This document shows positions 33,242-41,792 of a stretch of 64,000 nt of DNA, one piece after another. Origin of the DNA: an uncultured Eubacteriales bacterium (GTDB taxonomy: Bacteria > Bacillota > Clostridia > Tissierellales > Peptoniphilaceae); NCBI GenBank assembly GCA_900539225.1, contig UQBO01000003.1, positions 1-64,000 of the forward strand, written 5' to 3'. The notes beneath the pieces are model-generated. The model saw only the letters and a list, made by a program, of their open reading frames with translations, was not told the origin of the DNA and did not search any database. The position numbers were made by a program, and so were the translations under genes. The number at the start of each line of letters is the position of its first letter. Position 1 is the first letter of the stretch.

Positions 33242-34516
33242 ATGATTACAGCTATAGTAGGAGCTAACTGGGGCGACGAAGGCAAGGGTAAAGTAACCGA
33301 TATGCTAGCATGTGATGCAGATTATGTCGTTAGATTTCAAGGCGGAGCTAACGCTGGCCACACTATTATCAATAATTATGGTAGATTTGCACTACATCTA
33401 TTGCCATCAGGAGTATTTAATGAAAACACTGTCAATATACTTGCCAATGGCGTTGCACTAAACATACCATTCTTCATTAACGAGCTTAAATCAATAGTGG
33501 ACGCAGGCGTTAAAGAGCCGACAATCTATGTATCAGACAGAGCCCACATTGTTATGCCATATCACCTAGACTTTGATAAATACGAAGAGGAAAGACTTAG
33601 CAAGGCATCCTTTGGCTCGACTAAGTCGGGTATTGCATATATATTTGCAGATAAATATCAAAAGATAGGCTTTGAAGTGAACGAGCTTTACGACGAAGAA
33701 TATCTTTCAGAAAAATTAGATTTGATATTGCCAATCAAAAACGCCATACTTAAGGAGCTTTATCATAAAGAGCCGATTAAGAAGGAAGATGTTTTGAAGA
33801 CACTTCTTGAATATGGCGAAATGATTAAGCCTTATGTTAAGAACACATCCAAGATGCTTAGAAAAGCTATCAAAGATGGCAAGAAGATCTTATTTGAAGG
33901 CCAATTAGGTACACTAAAGGACACTGATCACGGCATTTACCCAATGGTAACAAGCTCATCAACACTAGCAGGATACGCATCTATAGGAGCTGGAGTGCCG
34001 CCGTATGAGATTAAAAACATCATCGCAGTAACAAAGGCATATTCATCAGCGGTAGGTGCAGGCGAGTTCGTTAGCGAAATATTTGATGAAGAAGCAAATG
34101 AATTAAGAATTCATGGCGGAGACAAAGGCGAGTTCGGAGCAACAACAGGTAGGCCAAGAAGAGTTGGCTGGTTCGACGTAGTCGCAACAAAGTATGGTAT
34201 CGAAATGCAAGGCGCAACAGATATCGCCTTCATGGTTATAGACGCGCTTAGTTACCTAGATGAAATACCAGTTTGCGTTAGCTACGACATCGACGGCGAG
34301 ATAACAGATGAATTCCCTAATACATCCAAGCTTAAAAAAGCAAAACCAGTTCTAGAAAGACTTAAGGGCTGGAAATGCGACATAAGAGGCATAACTAAGT
34401 ACGAAGAGCTTCCACAAGAAGCAAGGGACTACATCGAGTTTATCGAAGAAAAACTTGGCAAAAAATTTAAATACATTTCTACAGGACCAAAGAGAGAAGA
34501 AATGATAATAAGATAA
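33242..34516 (+). CDS. purA: Adenylosuccinate synthetase PurA
   Basis: GTP-dependent first step from IMP to AMP. It starts ITAIVGANWGDEGKGKVTDML, with the P-loop; GGANAGHT and TTGRPRRVGWFD are conserved. The active-site Gln of GANWGDEGKG (usually GxQWGDEGKG) is replaced by Asn here. The length (424) is normal. AGGAGG precedes the ATG 10 nt after purB. Its TAA is the first codon of repeat IV copy 1, which supplies the terminator. Confidence 0.95.
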   Translation: MITAIVGANWGDEGKGKVTDMLACDADYVVRFQGGANAGHTIINNYGRFALHLLPSGVFNENTVNILANGVALNIPFFINELKSIVDAGVKEPTIYVSDRAHIVMPYHLDFDKYEEERLSKASFGSTKSGIAYIFADKYQKIGFEVNELYDEEYLSEKLDLILPIKNAILKELYHKEPIKKEDVLKTLLEYGEMIKPYVKNTSKMLRKAIKDGKKILFEGQLGTLKDTDHGIYPMVTSSSTLAGYASIGAGVPPYEIKNIIAVTKAYSSAVGAGEFVSEIFDEEANELRIHGGDKGEFGATTGRPRRVGWFDVVATKYGIEMQGATDIAFMVIDALSYLDEIPVCVSYDIDGEITDEFPNTSKLKKAKPVLERLKGWKCDIRGITKYEELPQEARDYIEFIEEKLGKKFKYISTGPKREEMIIR

Positions 34517-34585
34517 AGATTAACTACGCTTGTGTATATGAGCGTAGTTTTTTATTGCAAATGGTGAGGGTATTTGTGTTATAAT
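34514..34585 (+). repeat. Terminator-promoter repeat IV, copy 1
   Basis: Starts exactly on the purA stop codon. AACTACGCT (34522-34530) pairs with AGCGTAGTT (34541-34549), then a T-run, TTGCAA (34555-34560), a 19-nt spacer and extended TGT-TATAAT (34580-34585). Copies 2 and 3 lie at 36210 and 38041. Confidence 0.93.
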
Positions 34586-34616
34586 AAAGATGTTAAACTA
34601 AAAGGGAGGACTTAAT

Positions 34617-36212
34617 ATGGAATTAAAAAAATCAAAGAGAGAAATGTTAAAGCTTGTTAATATACCAAGCTTTATCTTACTACTTGCACTTTGCTTATTA
34701 TCGGCAATATTATTTGTCATAGCACCAATCACATTAAACGAGGTTATTGAAAATGTTGGGAGGATTGGCATTTATGATATACTTAAAGTTATATCAATAC
34801 TAGCACTAGGATACATAGTTGATTTTATCTCTGTTTTTACAAAGAATCAGCTTATACAAGATTATCATACAAAAGGAGCGGGTCTTATTTATAGCGATAT
34901 ATTTAAATTAGACTACGATAAATACATAAACGAGGGACCAACAGCACTTCGTGAGCTTGCTTATAACGCAGTTGAAGCATATGCTAGTTTTTATTTTGAC
35001 GTCATACCAAATCTTCTTGTCAATATTGTTACCATAGTCGTAACGATAGCAGTTGCTTGGTCATTTAATTATATTGCAGCTCTTTTTATGCTAGCAATTA
35101 TCCCAATTCATTACTTTGGATTTAAGGCACTTAATAAGAAACTTGCAAAGCTATCAATAAATTTGCAAAGCACAAGTAGTGAATCATTCAAAAATATTAA
35201 TTCACTTATTTCACAAGTTGATTTTATTAAACAAAACGCTGAGAATGAAAATTTATTACCAGCGATTGAAGATAATATTCATAAATCAGAGGGGGTTAGG
35301 AAAAAAGTTAACTACGTAGCCAACGGTGCATCAGGTTTACTTATAGGACTTAATCAAATTATACAAAATTTGGTAATCATATTCTTAGCCGCGCTTGCAC
35401 TTAATGATAAGAACAATTTTGGATCAGTAATATTTGTTATGCTCGTATTTCCTTATTTTTCTAATGCCATAAGAGGCTTAACTTTTACAAATTTAGGCTT
35501 TGCTAATATAAAAGCAGCAGATAATTTTTTAAAGACGCTTATAGATTACAAAGCAAAAGATGGTTCAAAGCCTATGCCAGCGAAAATTGAAAGCATAAAA
35601 TTTGATATAGATAAGGTCAATATATTTGATAAAAATTTACTAAATAATGTAAAGATGGAGTTTAAAAAAGGAGATATAGTTGGCGTTATGGGCGAGAGTG
35701 GTACTGGTAAGAGCACTCTATTAAAGCTTATACCAAAGTTTAGAGAAACAGATGGTATATATATAAATGATATTCCTATAAGTGAGATAAAAAATAAAGA
35801 TTACCTAAGAAAAGTTTCTTATTACTCGCAAAACACACCAATTATTACAGATACTTTATATAATAATTTAAATTTTGGACGTAAAAAAGTAGCTAGAGCA
35901 GTTTATGAAGCAATGCCATTTTTGGCTAAGTTTACAAATCTAGATGAAATGATAGTTGAGAACGGTGCAAATTTGTCTGGTGGAGACAAACAAAGGATAG
36001 CTCTTTCAAGATATTTCACAGAAGACGCTGACATAGTTATACTTGATGAGCCAACATCTTCATTAGATAAAGAAACTGAAGAAGAGCTTATGAAAGAAAT
36101 ACTAAAAGATACTAAGGATAAGATTGTCTTTATAATTAGTCATAACAAAGAAATTATGAAGTATTGTTCACATCTTGTTGAAGTAAAAAATAAAACAGCA
36201 ACAGCTTTATAA
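34617..36212 (+). CDS. ABC exporter (fused membrane and ATPase domains)
   Basis: A 531-residue half-transporter. Membrane helices lie near residues 17-37, 58-75, 130-150, 152-170 and 238-275. The ATPase part has Walker A GESGTGKST near residue 360, the signature LSGGDKQR, Walker B IVILDEPTSSLD and a switch His in SHNKE. The family covers peptide and lipid exporters; the substrate is unknown. GGGAGG precedes the ATG. Terminator-promoter units stand immediately before and after it, so it is an independent cassette. Confidence 0.87.
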   Translation: MELKKSKREMLKLVNIPSFILLLALCLLSAILFVIAPITLNEVIENVGRIGIYDILKVISILALGYIVDFISVFTKNQLIQDYHTKGAGLIYSDIFKLDYDKYINEGPTALRELAYNAVEAYASFYFDVIPNLLVNIVTIVVTIAVAWSFNYIAALFMLAIIPIHYFGFKALNKKLAKLSINLQSTSSESFKNINSLISQVDFIKQNAENENLLPAIEDNIHKSEGVRKKVNYVANGASGLLIGLNQIIQNLVIIFLAALALNDKNNFGSVIFVMLVFPYFSNAIRGLTFTNLGFANIKAADNFLKTLIDYKAKDGSKPMPAKIESIKFDIDKVNIFDKNLLNNVKMEFKKGDIVGVMGESGTGKSTLLKLIPKFRETDGIYINDIPISEIKNKDYLRKVSYYSQNTPIITDTLYNNLNFGRKKVARAVYEAMPFLAKFTNLDEMIVENGANLSGGDKQRIALSRYFTEDADIVILDEPTSSLDKETEEELMKEILKDTKDKIVFIISHNKEIMKYCSHLVEVKNKTATAL

Positions 36213-36282
36213 AGATTAACTACGCTTGTGTATATGAGCGTAGTTTTTTGTTGCACATGGGGGGGGGTACTTGTGATATAAT
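36210..36282 (+). repeat. Terminator-promoter repeat IV, copy 2, with G9 spacer tract
   Basis: Begins on the stop codon of the ABC exporter. Same stem (36218-36226 with 36237-36245), T-run, TTGCAC (36251-36256), 20-nt spacer holding nine consecutive G (36259-36267) and extended TGA-TATAAT (36277-36282). The G-run lies between the -35 and -10 elements. Confidence 0.93.
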
Positions 36283-36320
36283 AAAAATGTATTTAAATGT
36301 AGCGATTAAGGAGCATGATA

Positions 36321-37256
36321 ATGAACGATAAAATGTTGATAGCAAAAGATGTGTGTAAAAAATATGCACACTCAAAAACTTATGCCAATAAAGATATTGA
36401 CATAAGCATAAACACAGGTGAGATAAAAGGACTATTTGGACCAAATGGGGCGGGCAAAACCACTTTTGTTAGACAAGTATGTGGTCTTTTAAAACCAGAT
36501 TCAGGATACATAGAGATAGATGGAGTAGATATAGCTAAGCACAAAAATTACATACCAAGCAAAGTCTCATACTTAGGTCAAATTGCGTACACGCACAGAG
36601 CTTTAAAAGTGATAGAGTTTATACAATTTACAGGAGTATATAGAGGGATAGACGCAAAAGAGTCTAAAAGACAAGCGCTTGAGCTGCTTGAGTATTTTGG
36701 TATGAATTATTTACAAGATAAACTTATTGGTTCGATTAGTGGAGGCGAGACAAGACTTGTTGCTTTTATGGCAGCCATCATAGGATACAATCCATTCGTT
36801 GTACTTGATGAGCCAACAAATGATGTCGATCCAGAAAAAAGAATATTGCTTTGGCAATTAGTTAAAAAACTTAAAGAAGAAAGAGGCATATCATTTTTAT
36901 TAGTAACACATAATATACAAGAAGCTTCAAATGTTGTAGACGATGTTGCCATAATGTATGGAGGCCAAATAATCAAGCAAGGCAGGCCATATGAATTAGC
37001 TGAGGCTTTAAAAATAGATACAAAATTAGATTTCGTAGTACCATATCATACTAAAATTGATGATGAGTTGATAAGCCGTCTAAAAATTATTAGAATAGAC
37101 GATGAACACTTAAGGATAAATGTTAATAAGGATAAAGTTAATACTGTTTTAAACGAGCTTTACTCAAGTAGCCTAGGATCATCGATCAGCTCTATAAAGA
37201 TACTTCCTCCTTCCTTAGAGGATATCTACATGATGAATATAAAGGAGAATAAGTAA
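36321..37256 (+). CDS. ABC transporter ATPase (ABC-2 system)
   Basis: Nucleotide-binding subunit of 311 residues. Walker A is GPNGAGKTT near residue 34, the signature ISGGETRL and Walker B FVVLDEPTNDVDP, with the switch in VTHNIQEA. A C-terminal tail of 75 residues follows. The ATG at 36321 is preferred to 36315 because AAGGAG lies 7 nt upstream. It pairs with the permease whose ATG overlaps its stop (TAATG). A drug or peptide exporter is likely. Confidence 0.88.
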   Translation: MNDKMLIAKDVCKKYAHSKTYANKDIDISINTGEIKGLFGPNGAGKTTFVRQVCGLLKPDSGYIEIDGVDIAKHKNYIPSKVSYLGQIAYTHRALKVIEFIQFTGVYRGIDAKESKRQALELLEYFGMNYLQDKLIGSISGGETRLVAFMAAIIGYNPFVVLDEPTNDVDPEKRILLWQLVKKLKEERGISFLLVTHNIQEASNVVDDVAIMYGGQIIKQGRPYELAEALKIDTKLDFVVPYHTKIDDELISRLKIIRIDDEHLRINVNKDKVNTVLNELYSSSLGSSISSIKILPPSLEDIYMMNIKENK

Positions 37257-38029
37257 TGGAAATCAATAAATCAAGTCAAAATAAATCTGGCATCAAAGAT
37301 TATTTAACAAAGCAATTTTATCTAATAAAGTCAGAACTATTAACACTAAGACTAAGCTGGAAATGGTCGCTACTAATAGTTTTGGTATCGCCTATAAGTG
37401 TATTGATATTTCTTTATTTATTAGTTGGCATGAAAAATCCTGAGTATATGAACTATGTCATATCAGGTAACATTATCATGTCACTAGTTACAGGTACTAT
37501 GCTAACTTTAGGTCAAGAGCTTGGTGTGCTTAAGCAAATAAGAGGCTTTGACTATTACGCATCGCTACCAATTAAGAAAATACAGTTAATAACATCCTAT
37601 TTAATGAGAGCGACAATAGTAACACTGCCATCAATAATTGTCTTGATATTCTTAGGAAGAATTATTTTTGATGTGCAAATCAATATTAATTTTACTATGC
37701 TTTTAATAATATTCTTATCTGGACTATCTTTATCAGGTTTAGGAGCTTTTATAGGTGTATATAGCACCAACATGGAGCAATCAAGCACAGTCACACAAAT
37801 AATACAGCCGCTAATAGTTTATTGCGCACCAGTATTTATACCGTTTGAAAGCATGCCAAAAATTATGCAGTACATTTCATATTTAGTACCAACAACATAT
37901 GTTTCAAATGCTTTGAGAAAGAGCTTTGTCGGAGAATTTGATGTGATTAGCATATTGGTATTACTATTATTTTCAATCATTTCAGTGTATTTAGTTGAGT
38001 ATAAAATTGATTGGAGACAAAAATCATAA
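37256..38029 (+). CDS. ABC-2 type permease
   Basis: A 257-residue membrane protein with six helices (near residues 40-60, 70-90, 120-140, 150-172, 180-200 and 228-245). LKQIRGFDYYASLPIKKIQLITSYLMRA is the conserved ABC-2 cytosolic segment. It is translationally coupled to the ATPase at 36321. Together they form an export pump of unknown substrate. Confidence 0.88.
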   Translation: MEINKSSQNKSGIKDYLTKQFYLIKSELLTLRLSWKWSLLIVLVSPISVLIFLYLLVGMKNPEYMNYVISGNIIMSLVTGTMLTLGQELGVLKQIRGFDYYASLPIKKIQLITSYLMRATIVTLPSIIVLIFLGRIIFDVQININFTMLLIIFLSGLSLSGLGAFIGVYSTNMEQSSTVTQIIQPLIVYCAPVFIPFESMPKIMQYISYLVPTTYVSNALRKSFVGEFDVISILVLLLFSIISVYLVEYKIDWRQKS

Positions 38030-38040
38030 TTAAATATTGA

Positions 38041-38114
38041 TAAAGATTAACTACGCTTGTGTATATGAGCGTAGTTTTTTTGTTGCAAATGGGGGTGGGT
38101 ACTTGTGATATAAT
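38041..38114 (+). repeat. Terminator-promoter repeat IV, copy 3
   Basis: Same plan as copies 1 and 2: stem 38049-38057 with 38068-38076, T-run, TTGCAA (38083-38088), 20-nt spacer with GGGGGTGGG, extended TGA-TATAAT (38109-38114). It begins with the same TAAAGATT, here 12 nt after the permease stop. Confidence 0.93.
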
Positions 38115-38134
38115 ACTTATAAGGAGATGGTAGT

Positions 38135-38791
38135 ATGAATAAGAAGATAGTTTTATTTGTCTTAGTGCTTTGTTTACTAATGAGTTTTGGCTGCGCAAAA
38201 ACAAATGATGTAAGCAAAGAACAAATTAATGATAAGAATGAAACTACTGAAGAGTAAAGAATAAGTGAGCTAGAAGAAGAAAACAAAAAGCTTAAGGATA
38301 ATCTTGCAAGCTTTTCAATATCACTTGAGGAAAATGAAGAGATACTTAAGTTTTATAGAAGCATATTTTCAAATATGAGCAAAAGAGATGATGAAGACTT
38401 AAAAAATAAAGTTAATGCAGATGTCCTTACTCCAATATTTTCATTTAAAGAAAGAATGCTCAATGAAGAAGAAGCTATAGCTATAAGTAGTCTCGATGAC
38501 AAAGCGTTGACAATACACTTTACATATAAGAACTTGCCAATAAGTTTAAGACATGAGTATCAATTAGCGTTCCAAGACGAGCTAATCAAGATAGATCCAG
38601 AAAAAATGCTCGAGATCAAAACTACTCATGATTATAATATTGATAATAATAATTCTTATGGACTAAATGATGCAGCAATTACATTTAAAGATCTAAACGT
38701 AGGCGACAGCATAAGCATAGTACTTAGTGATGAACTAGCTAAGCTATGTGATTATAAGAGTGGCAGTATCACCTTAAACATAATTGAGTAA
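38135..38791 (+). pseudogene. Lipoprotein gene interrupted by an in-frame TAA
   Basis: The ATG at 38135 has AAGGAGATGG upstream and encodes a 40-residue start: a signal peptide with lipobox SFGC (Cys20), then a polar tether. A TAA stands at 38255-38257. The same frame continues without a further stop through a coiled-coil-like stretch (ISELEEENKKLKDNL) and a 138-residue C-terminal domain to 38791. One base change (for example GAA or CAA to TAA) would rebuild a 218-residue lipoprotein. The C-terminal domain is of unknown family; an internal ATG at 38375 has no SD. A sequencing error or a recoded stop is possible. Confidence 0.8.
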
Positions 38792-38878
38792 TATAAATTA
38801 AGGGGAAGTAGTCTCACTTTTCTAATCTATAAAGAAATCTTATAATAATACACACTTTTTTATAAAAAAATCAATATT

Positions 38879-38894
38879 TGTGATTTAAATCACA
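38879..38894. promoter_or_regulatory. CRP/FNR-type palindrome TGTGA-TTTAAA-TCACA
   Basis: A perfect 16-bp palindrome of the CRP type. Its centre (38886.5) lies 41.5 bp before the start predicted from the TATAAT at 38916, the classic class II activator position. No -35 consensus is present, as expected for an activator-dependent promoter. Confidence 0.65.
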
Positions 38895-38915
38895 TATTTA
38901 ATATAAAATGAACTG

Positions 38916-38921
38916 TATAAT
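38916..38921 (+). promoter_or_regulatory. -10 element of met operon
   Basis: TATAAT preceded directly by TG. No good -35 is found 17 nt upstream; the palindrome at 38879 covers that place. Start predicted near 38928, just before the riboswitch. Confidence 0.6.
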
Positions 38922-38937
38922 CTAAAAACAATATAAT

Positions 38938-39026
38938 TCATCCAGAGAGGCGGAGGGACTGGCCCTATGAAGCCCGGCAACCTGTTTAAACAAGGTGCTA
39001 ATTCCAGCGGTTATACCGAGAGATGA
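38938..39026 (+). ncRNA. SAM-I (S-box) riboswitch
   Basis: Conserved S-box core is clear: AGAGAGGCGGAGGGACTGGC, the CGGCAACC loop segment, GGTGCTAATTCC and the closing CCGAGAGATGA. P1 forms between TCATC (38938) and GATGA (39022). SAM binding favours the terminator at 39041 and shuts off the met transporter genes. Confidence 0.96.
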
Positions 39027-39040
39027 CGATTTTTCATGAT

Positions 39041-39070
39041 ACTCTTTATCTTTTGGTAAAGAGTTTTTTT
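39041..39070 (+). terminator. Riboswitch expression-platform terminator
   Basis: ACTCTTTA (39041-39048) pairs with TAAAGAGT (39057-39064), followed by a T-run. It sits 30 nt before the metN start codon. Confidence 0.9.
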
Positions 39071-39099
39071 ATTGGATTTATCCAAGGAAGGAGGAGCTT

Positions 39100-40098
39100 A
39101 TGATAGAAGCAAAAAATTTGATTAAGACTTACAAGGTTGATAGCAAAGAATTTAACGCTGTTGATGGTGTAAGTTTTAAAGCAGAAAAGAAAGACATCTT
39201 GGCCATCATAGGTTTATCTGGAGCAGGCAAGTCAACTTTAGTTAGACTACTCAATAGACTTGAGGAAGCTGACAGTGGCGAAGTAATCATAGATGGAGTG
39301 AACATCTTTAACTTAAAGCCAAAAGAGCTCTTAGCTTTAAGAAAGAGAATCGCTTTTATCTTTCAAACTTTTAATCTTTTCAGTCAATACACGGTTTTAG
39401 ACAATGTGATTTTTCCTTTAAGCTTGAATGGCTTCAAGGGAGACAAAAAGGCTGAAGCGAGAATGTTTCTTGATTATGTTGGCCTACTTAATAAAGAGAA
39501 GGCATATCCAAGTGAATTATCTGGCGGACAAAGACAAAGAGTCGCCATAGCAAGAGCCCTTGTATCTAAGCCTGAGATCATACTTTCAGACGAAGCAACG
39601 AGCGCACTTGATCCAGAGAGCACTAGGATGGTCATAGATTTATATAAAAGAGCAAGAGATGACTTTGACACGACAACCATAATGATAACGCATCAGATGG
39701 AAGCAGCAAAGGACGCTTCGAACAAAATTGCTCTTATGGAGAATGGAAGAATTATAGAAGAAAACACTACTACAGAGCTCTTCAAAAACCCAAAGACAAA
39801 GCTTGCACAAAGATTTATCAAGAAGGCGGCTCCTGATACAGAGCTTGACTACAGTGCCTTCACTGGCAAATTGCTTAGACTTTCTTATTCGAAGGACACA
39901 GTTAAGACCCCTGTATTAAGTAACGCGATGAAGACCTTTAATGTTGATATCAACATCATTGACGGCAACATCAGTAACGTTTTGGATGAAGAGCTTGGCT
40001 ACATGGTCGTTGAGCTACGCGGCTCAGACGAAGAGGCACAAAAAGTTATTTCTTACTTAAAAGCTAATTGCGCAGAAGTATCGGAGGTGATAGCATGA
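39100..40098 (+). CDS. metN: Methionine ABC transporter ATPase MetN
   Basis: ATPase of the methionine importer. Walker A GLSGAGKST near residue 38, the signature LSGGQRQR and Walker B IILSDEATSALDP. The C-terminal 90 residues form the NIL domain that binds methionine and inhibits transport. The length is 332. AAGGAGGAG precedes the ATG. The SAM riboswitch upstream confirms the substrate class. Confidence 0.95.
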   Translation: MIEAKNLIKTYKVDSKEFNAVDGVSFKAEKKDILAIIGLSGAGKSTLVRLLNRLEEADSGEVIIDGVNIFNLKPKELLALRKRIAFIFQTFNLFSQYTVLDNVIFPLSLNGFKGDKKAEARMFLDYVGLLNKEKAYPSELSGGQRQRVAIARALVSKPEIILSDEATSALDPESTRMVIDLYKRARDDFDTTTIMITHQMEAAKDASNKIALMENGRIIEENTTTELFKNPKTKLAQRFIKKAAPDTELDYSAFTGKLLRLSYSKDTVKTPVLSNAMKTFNVDINIIDGNISNVLDEELGYMVVELRGSDEEAQKVISYLKANCAEVSEVIA

Positions 40099-40748
40099 TG
40101 TTCAAGGAAATAATGGACATAGTTTTACCAGCACTTCCTGAAACTATAATCATGATTATAGTGCCGGCACTCATCGCTCTAATCATCGGACTTCCGTGGG
40201 GCATATTAACTTATGTGACTAGACCAAATGGTTTAAGAGAAAATAAATTTGTATATACAATAACAAGCGGTATCATCAATATTTTTAGAAGTATGCCAGC
40301 AATTATACTAATCATAGTTCTAGCGCCATTATCAAGATTTATAATTGGTAAGGCAATAGGAACTGAGGCAGCTTTGGTGCCACTAACATTTGCGGCAGCA
40401 CCTTTCATAGCAAGATTATATGAAGGCTACTTCCTAGAAGTTGATGCGGGTGTCATAGAAGCTGCTAAATCAATGGGTGCAAGCAATTTTGAAATAGTCA
40501 AGGTACTATTAAAAGAGACAGTACCAGCAGCTATACTAGGCGTAACGACCACCATAATAAACTTAGTTGGCTACTCAGCAATGGCTGGAGCGCTTGGCGG
40601 AGGCGGCCTTGGTGACATCGCAATCAGATACGGCTACCAAAGAAATCAACTTGACATACTTTGGATTTCAGTCGCACTCATAGTTATAATCGTACAAATA
40701 GTGCAATTCACAGGAAACATTATATACAAAAAAGTAAACAAAAAATAA
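40095..40748 (+). CDS. metI: Methionine ABC transporter permease MetI
   Basis: Permease of 217 residues with five helices. The coupling motif is EAAKSMGASNFEIVKVLLKETVPA, and GGGGLGDIAIRYGYQRN is the MetI C-terminal hallmark. The ATG at 40095 has GGAGG 7 nt upstream and overlaps the metN stop by 4 nt; a longer upstream frame within metN has no support. Confidence 0.95.
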   Translation: MMFKEIMDIVLPALPETIIMIIVPALIALIIGLPWGILTYVTRPNGLRENKFVYTITSGIINIFRSMPAIILIIVLAPLSRFIIGKAIGTEAALVPLTFAAAPFIARLYEGYFLEVDAGVIEAAKSMGASNFEIVKVLLKETVPAAILGVTTTIINLVGYSAMAGALGGGGLGDIAIRYGYQRNQLDILWISVALIVIIVQIVQFTGNIIYKKVNKK

Positions 40749-40774
40749 ATTTATAAAATTAAGGAGAGAATAAA

Positions 40775-41629
40775 ATGAAAAAAATATTTACATTACTATT
40801 AGCATTAACACTATTAACAAGCCTTGTAGCTTGCAATAAGTCTACAGATAACACAAAGACAAGCACTGAAGCAGGCTCAGAAAAAAATACAGAGACACAA
40901 ACAGATGATGACAACAAGATCCTCATAGGTGTATCACCAGTACCTCACGCTGAAATAACTGAAGCACTTAAAGACGAGTTTGCAAAGGAAGGCATTGAGG
41001 TTGAAGTAAAGGTGTTTGATGACTACGTTCAACCAAACCTAGCTCTTGATCAAGGCGATATCGACGCAAACTTCTTCCAACACATACCATACTTAGAAAA
41101 CTTCTCTAAAGAAAGAGGACTTAATCTAGTATCACTTGGCTCAGTACACATCGAACCAATGGGACTATACTCAGACAAAATCAAGTCACTTGATGAATTA
41201 AAGGACGGAGACGAAGTTTTAATACCAAGCGACCCATCAAATGGACGCAGAGCACTATTACTATTTGAAAAGAATGGACTAATCACTCTTAAAGACAATA
41301 CTAAGGAAGACATAACTGAAAAAGATATTGATCAAAACACAAAGAACTTAAAATTTACTCCAATTGAAGCAGCAAATATACCAAACGTTTATAAAGATGC
41401 AGCACTTGCAGCTATAAACACAAACTTCGCGCTTGGTGCAGGACTTAACCCATCAGCTGATGCCTTAGCACTTGAAGATAAGGACAGTCCTTACGCAAAT
41501 ATCATTGCAGTAAGAAAAGGCGACGAAACAAAAGATAAGTTCCAAAAGCTTATCAAAGTATTCCAATCAGATGCTTGCAAGAAGTTTATTGAAGATACTT
41601 ACAAGGGAGAAATCTACCCTGCTTTTTAA
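40775..41629 (+). CDS. metQ: Methionine-binding lipoprotein MetQ
   Basis: Substrate-binding lipoprotein (NlpA family) of 284 residues with lipobox LVAC (Cys near residue 21) and a Thr/Glu-rich tether. Core motifs are GVSPVPHAEI, VKVFDDYVQPNLALDQGDIDANFFQHIPYLENF and NTNFALGAGL. The AAGGAGAG SD is present. Last gene of the operon; a terminator follows. Confidence 0.95.
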   Translation: MKKIFTLLLALTLLTSLVACNKSTDNTKTSTEAGSEKNTETQTDDDNKILIGVSPVPHAEITEALKDEFAKEGIEVEVKVFDDYVQPNLALDQGDIDANFFQHIPYLENFSKERGLNLVSLGSVHIEPMGLYSDKIKSLDELKDGDEVLIPSDPSNGRRALLLFEKNGLITLKDNTKEDITEKDIDQNTKNLKFTPIEAANIPNVYKDAALAAINTNFALGAGLNPSADALALEDKDSPYANIIAVRKGDETKDKFQKLIKVFQSDACKKFIEDTYKGEIYPAF

Positions 41630-41647
41630 TATATTTAATAACGAGAT

Positions 41648-41677
41648 AAGTGATGGCTACGGCTATCACTTTTCTTT
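41648..41677 (+). terminator. Intrinsic terminator of met operon
   Basis: AAGTGAT (41648-41654) pairs with ATCACTT (41665-41671), with inner GGC/GGC-type contacts, followed by TTTCTTTT. Confidence 0.82.
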
Positions 41678-41708
41678 TGTAAAAATTTTATATTTTTTCA
41701 TAAATATA

Positions 41709-41717
41709 TGTTATAAT
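41709..41717 (+). promoter_or_regulatory. Extended -10 promoter of glmS
   Basis: TGT-TATAAT with TATAAT at 41712-41717; no good -35. The leader contains a small hairpin TGCGC (41733-41737) with GCGCA (41749-41753). The leader is too short for a glmS ribozyme. Confidence 0.6.
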
Positions 41718-41792
41718 TAATATAGATGTTTATGCGCGAAAAAGATTTGCGCACGAGTAATATTATAAATGCTTTTTTGAAAGGAAGATATT

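Noticed and set aside
41718..41792. glmS ribozyme before glmS
   Set aside because: The leader is only about 75 nt and lacks the conserved ribozyme core; only a small TGCGC/GCGCA hairpin is present.
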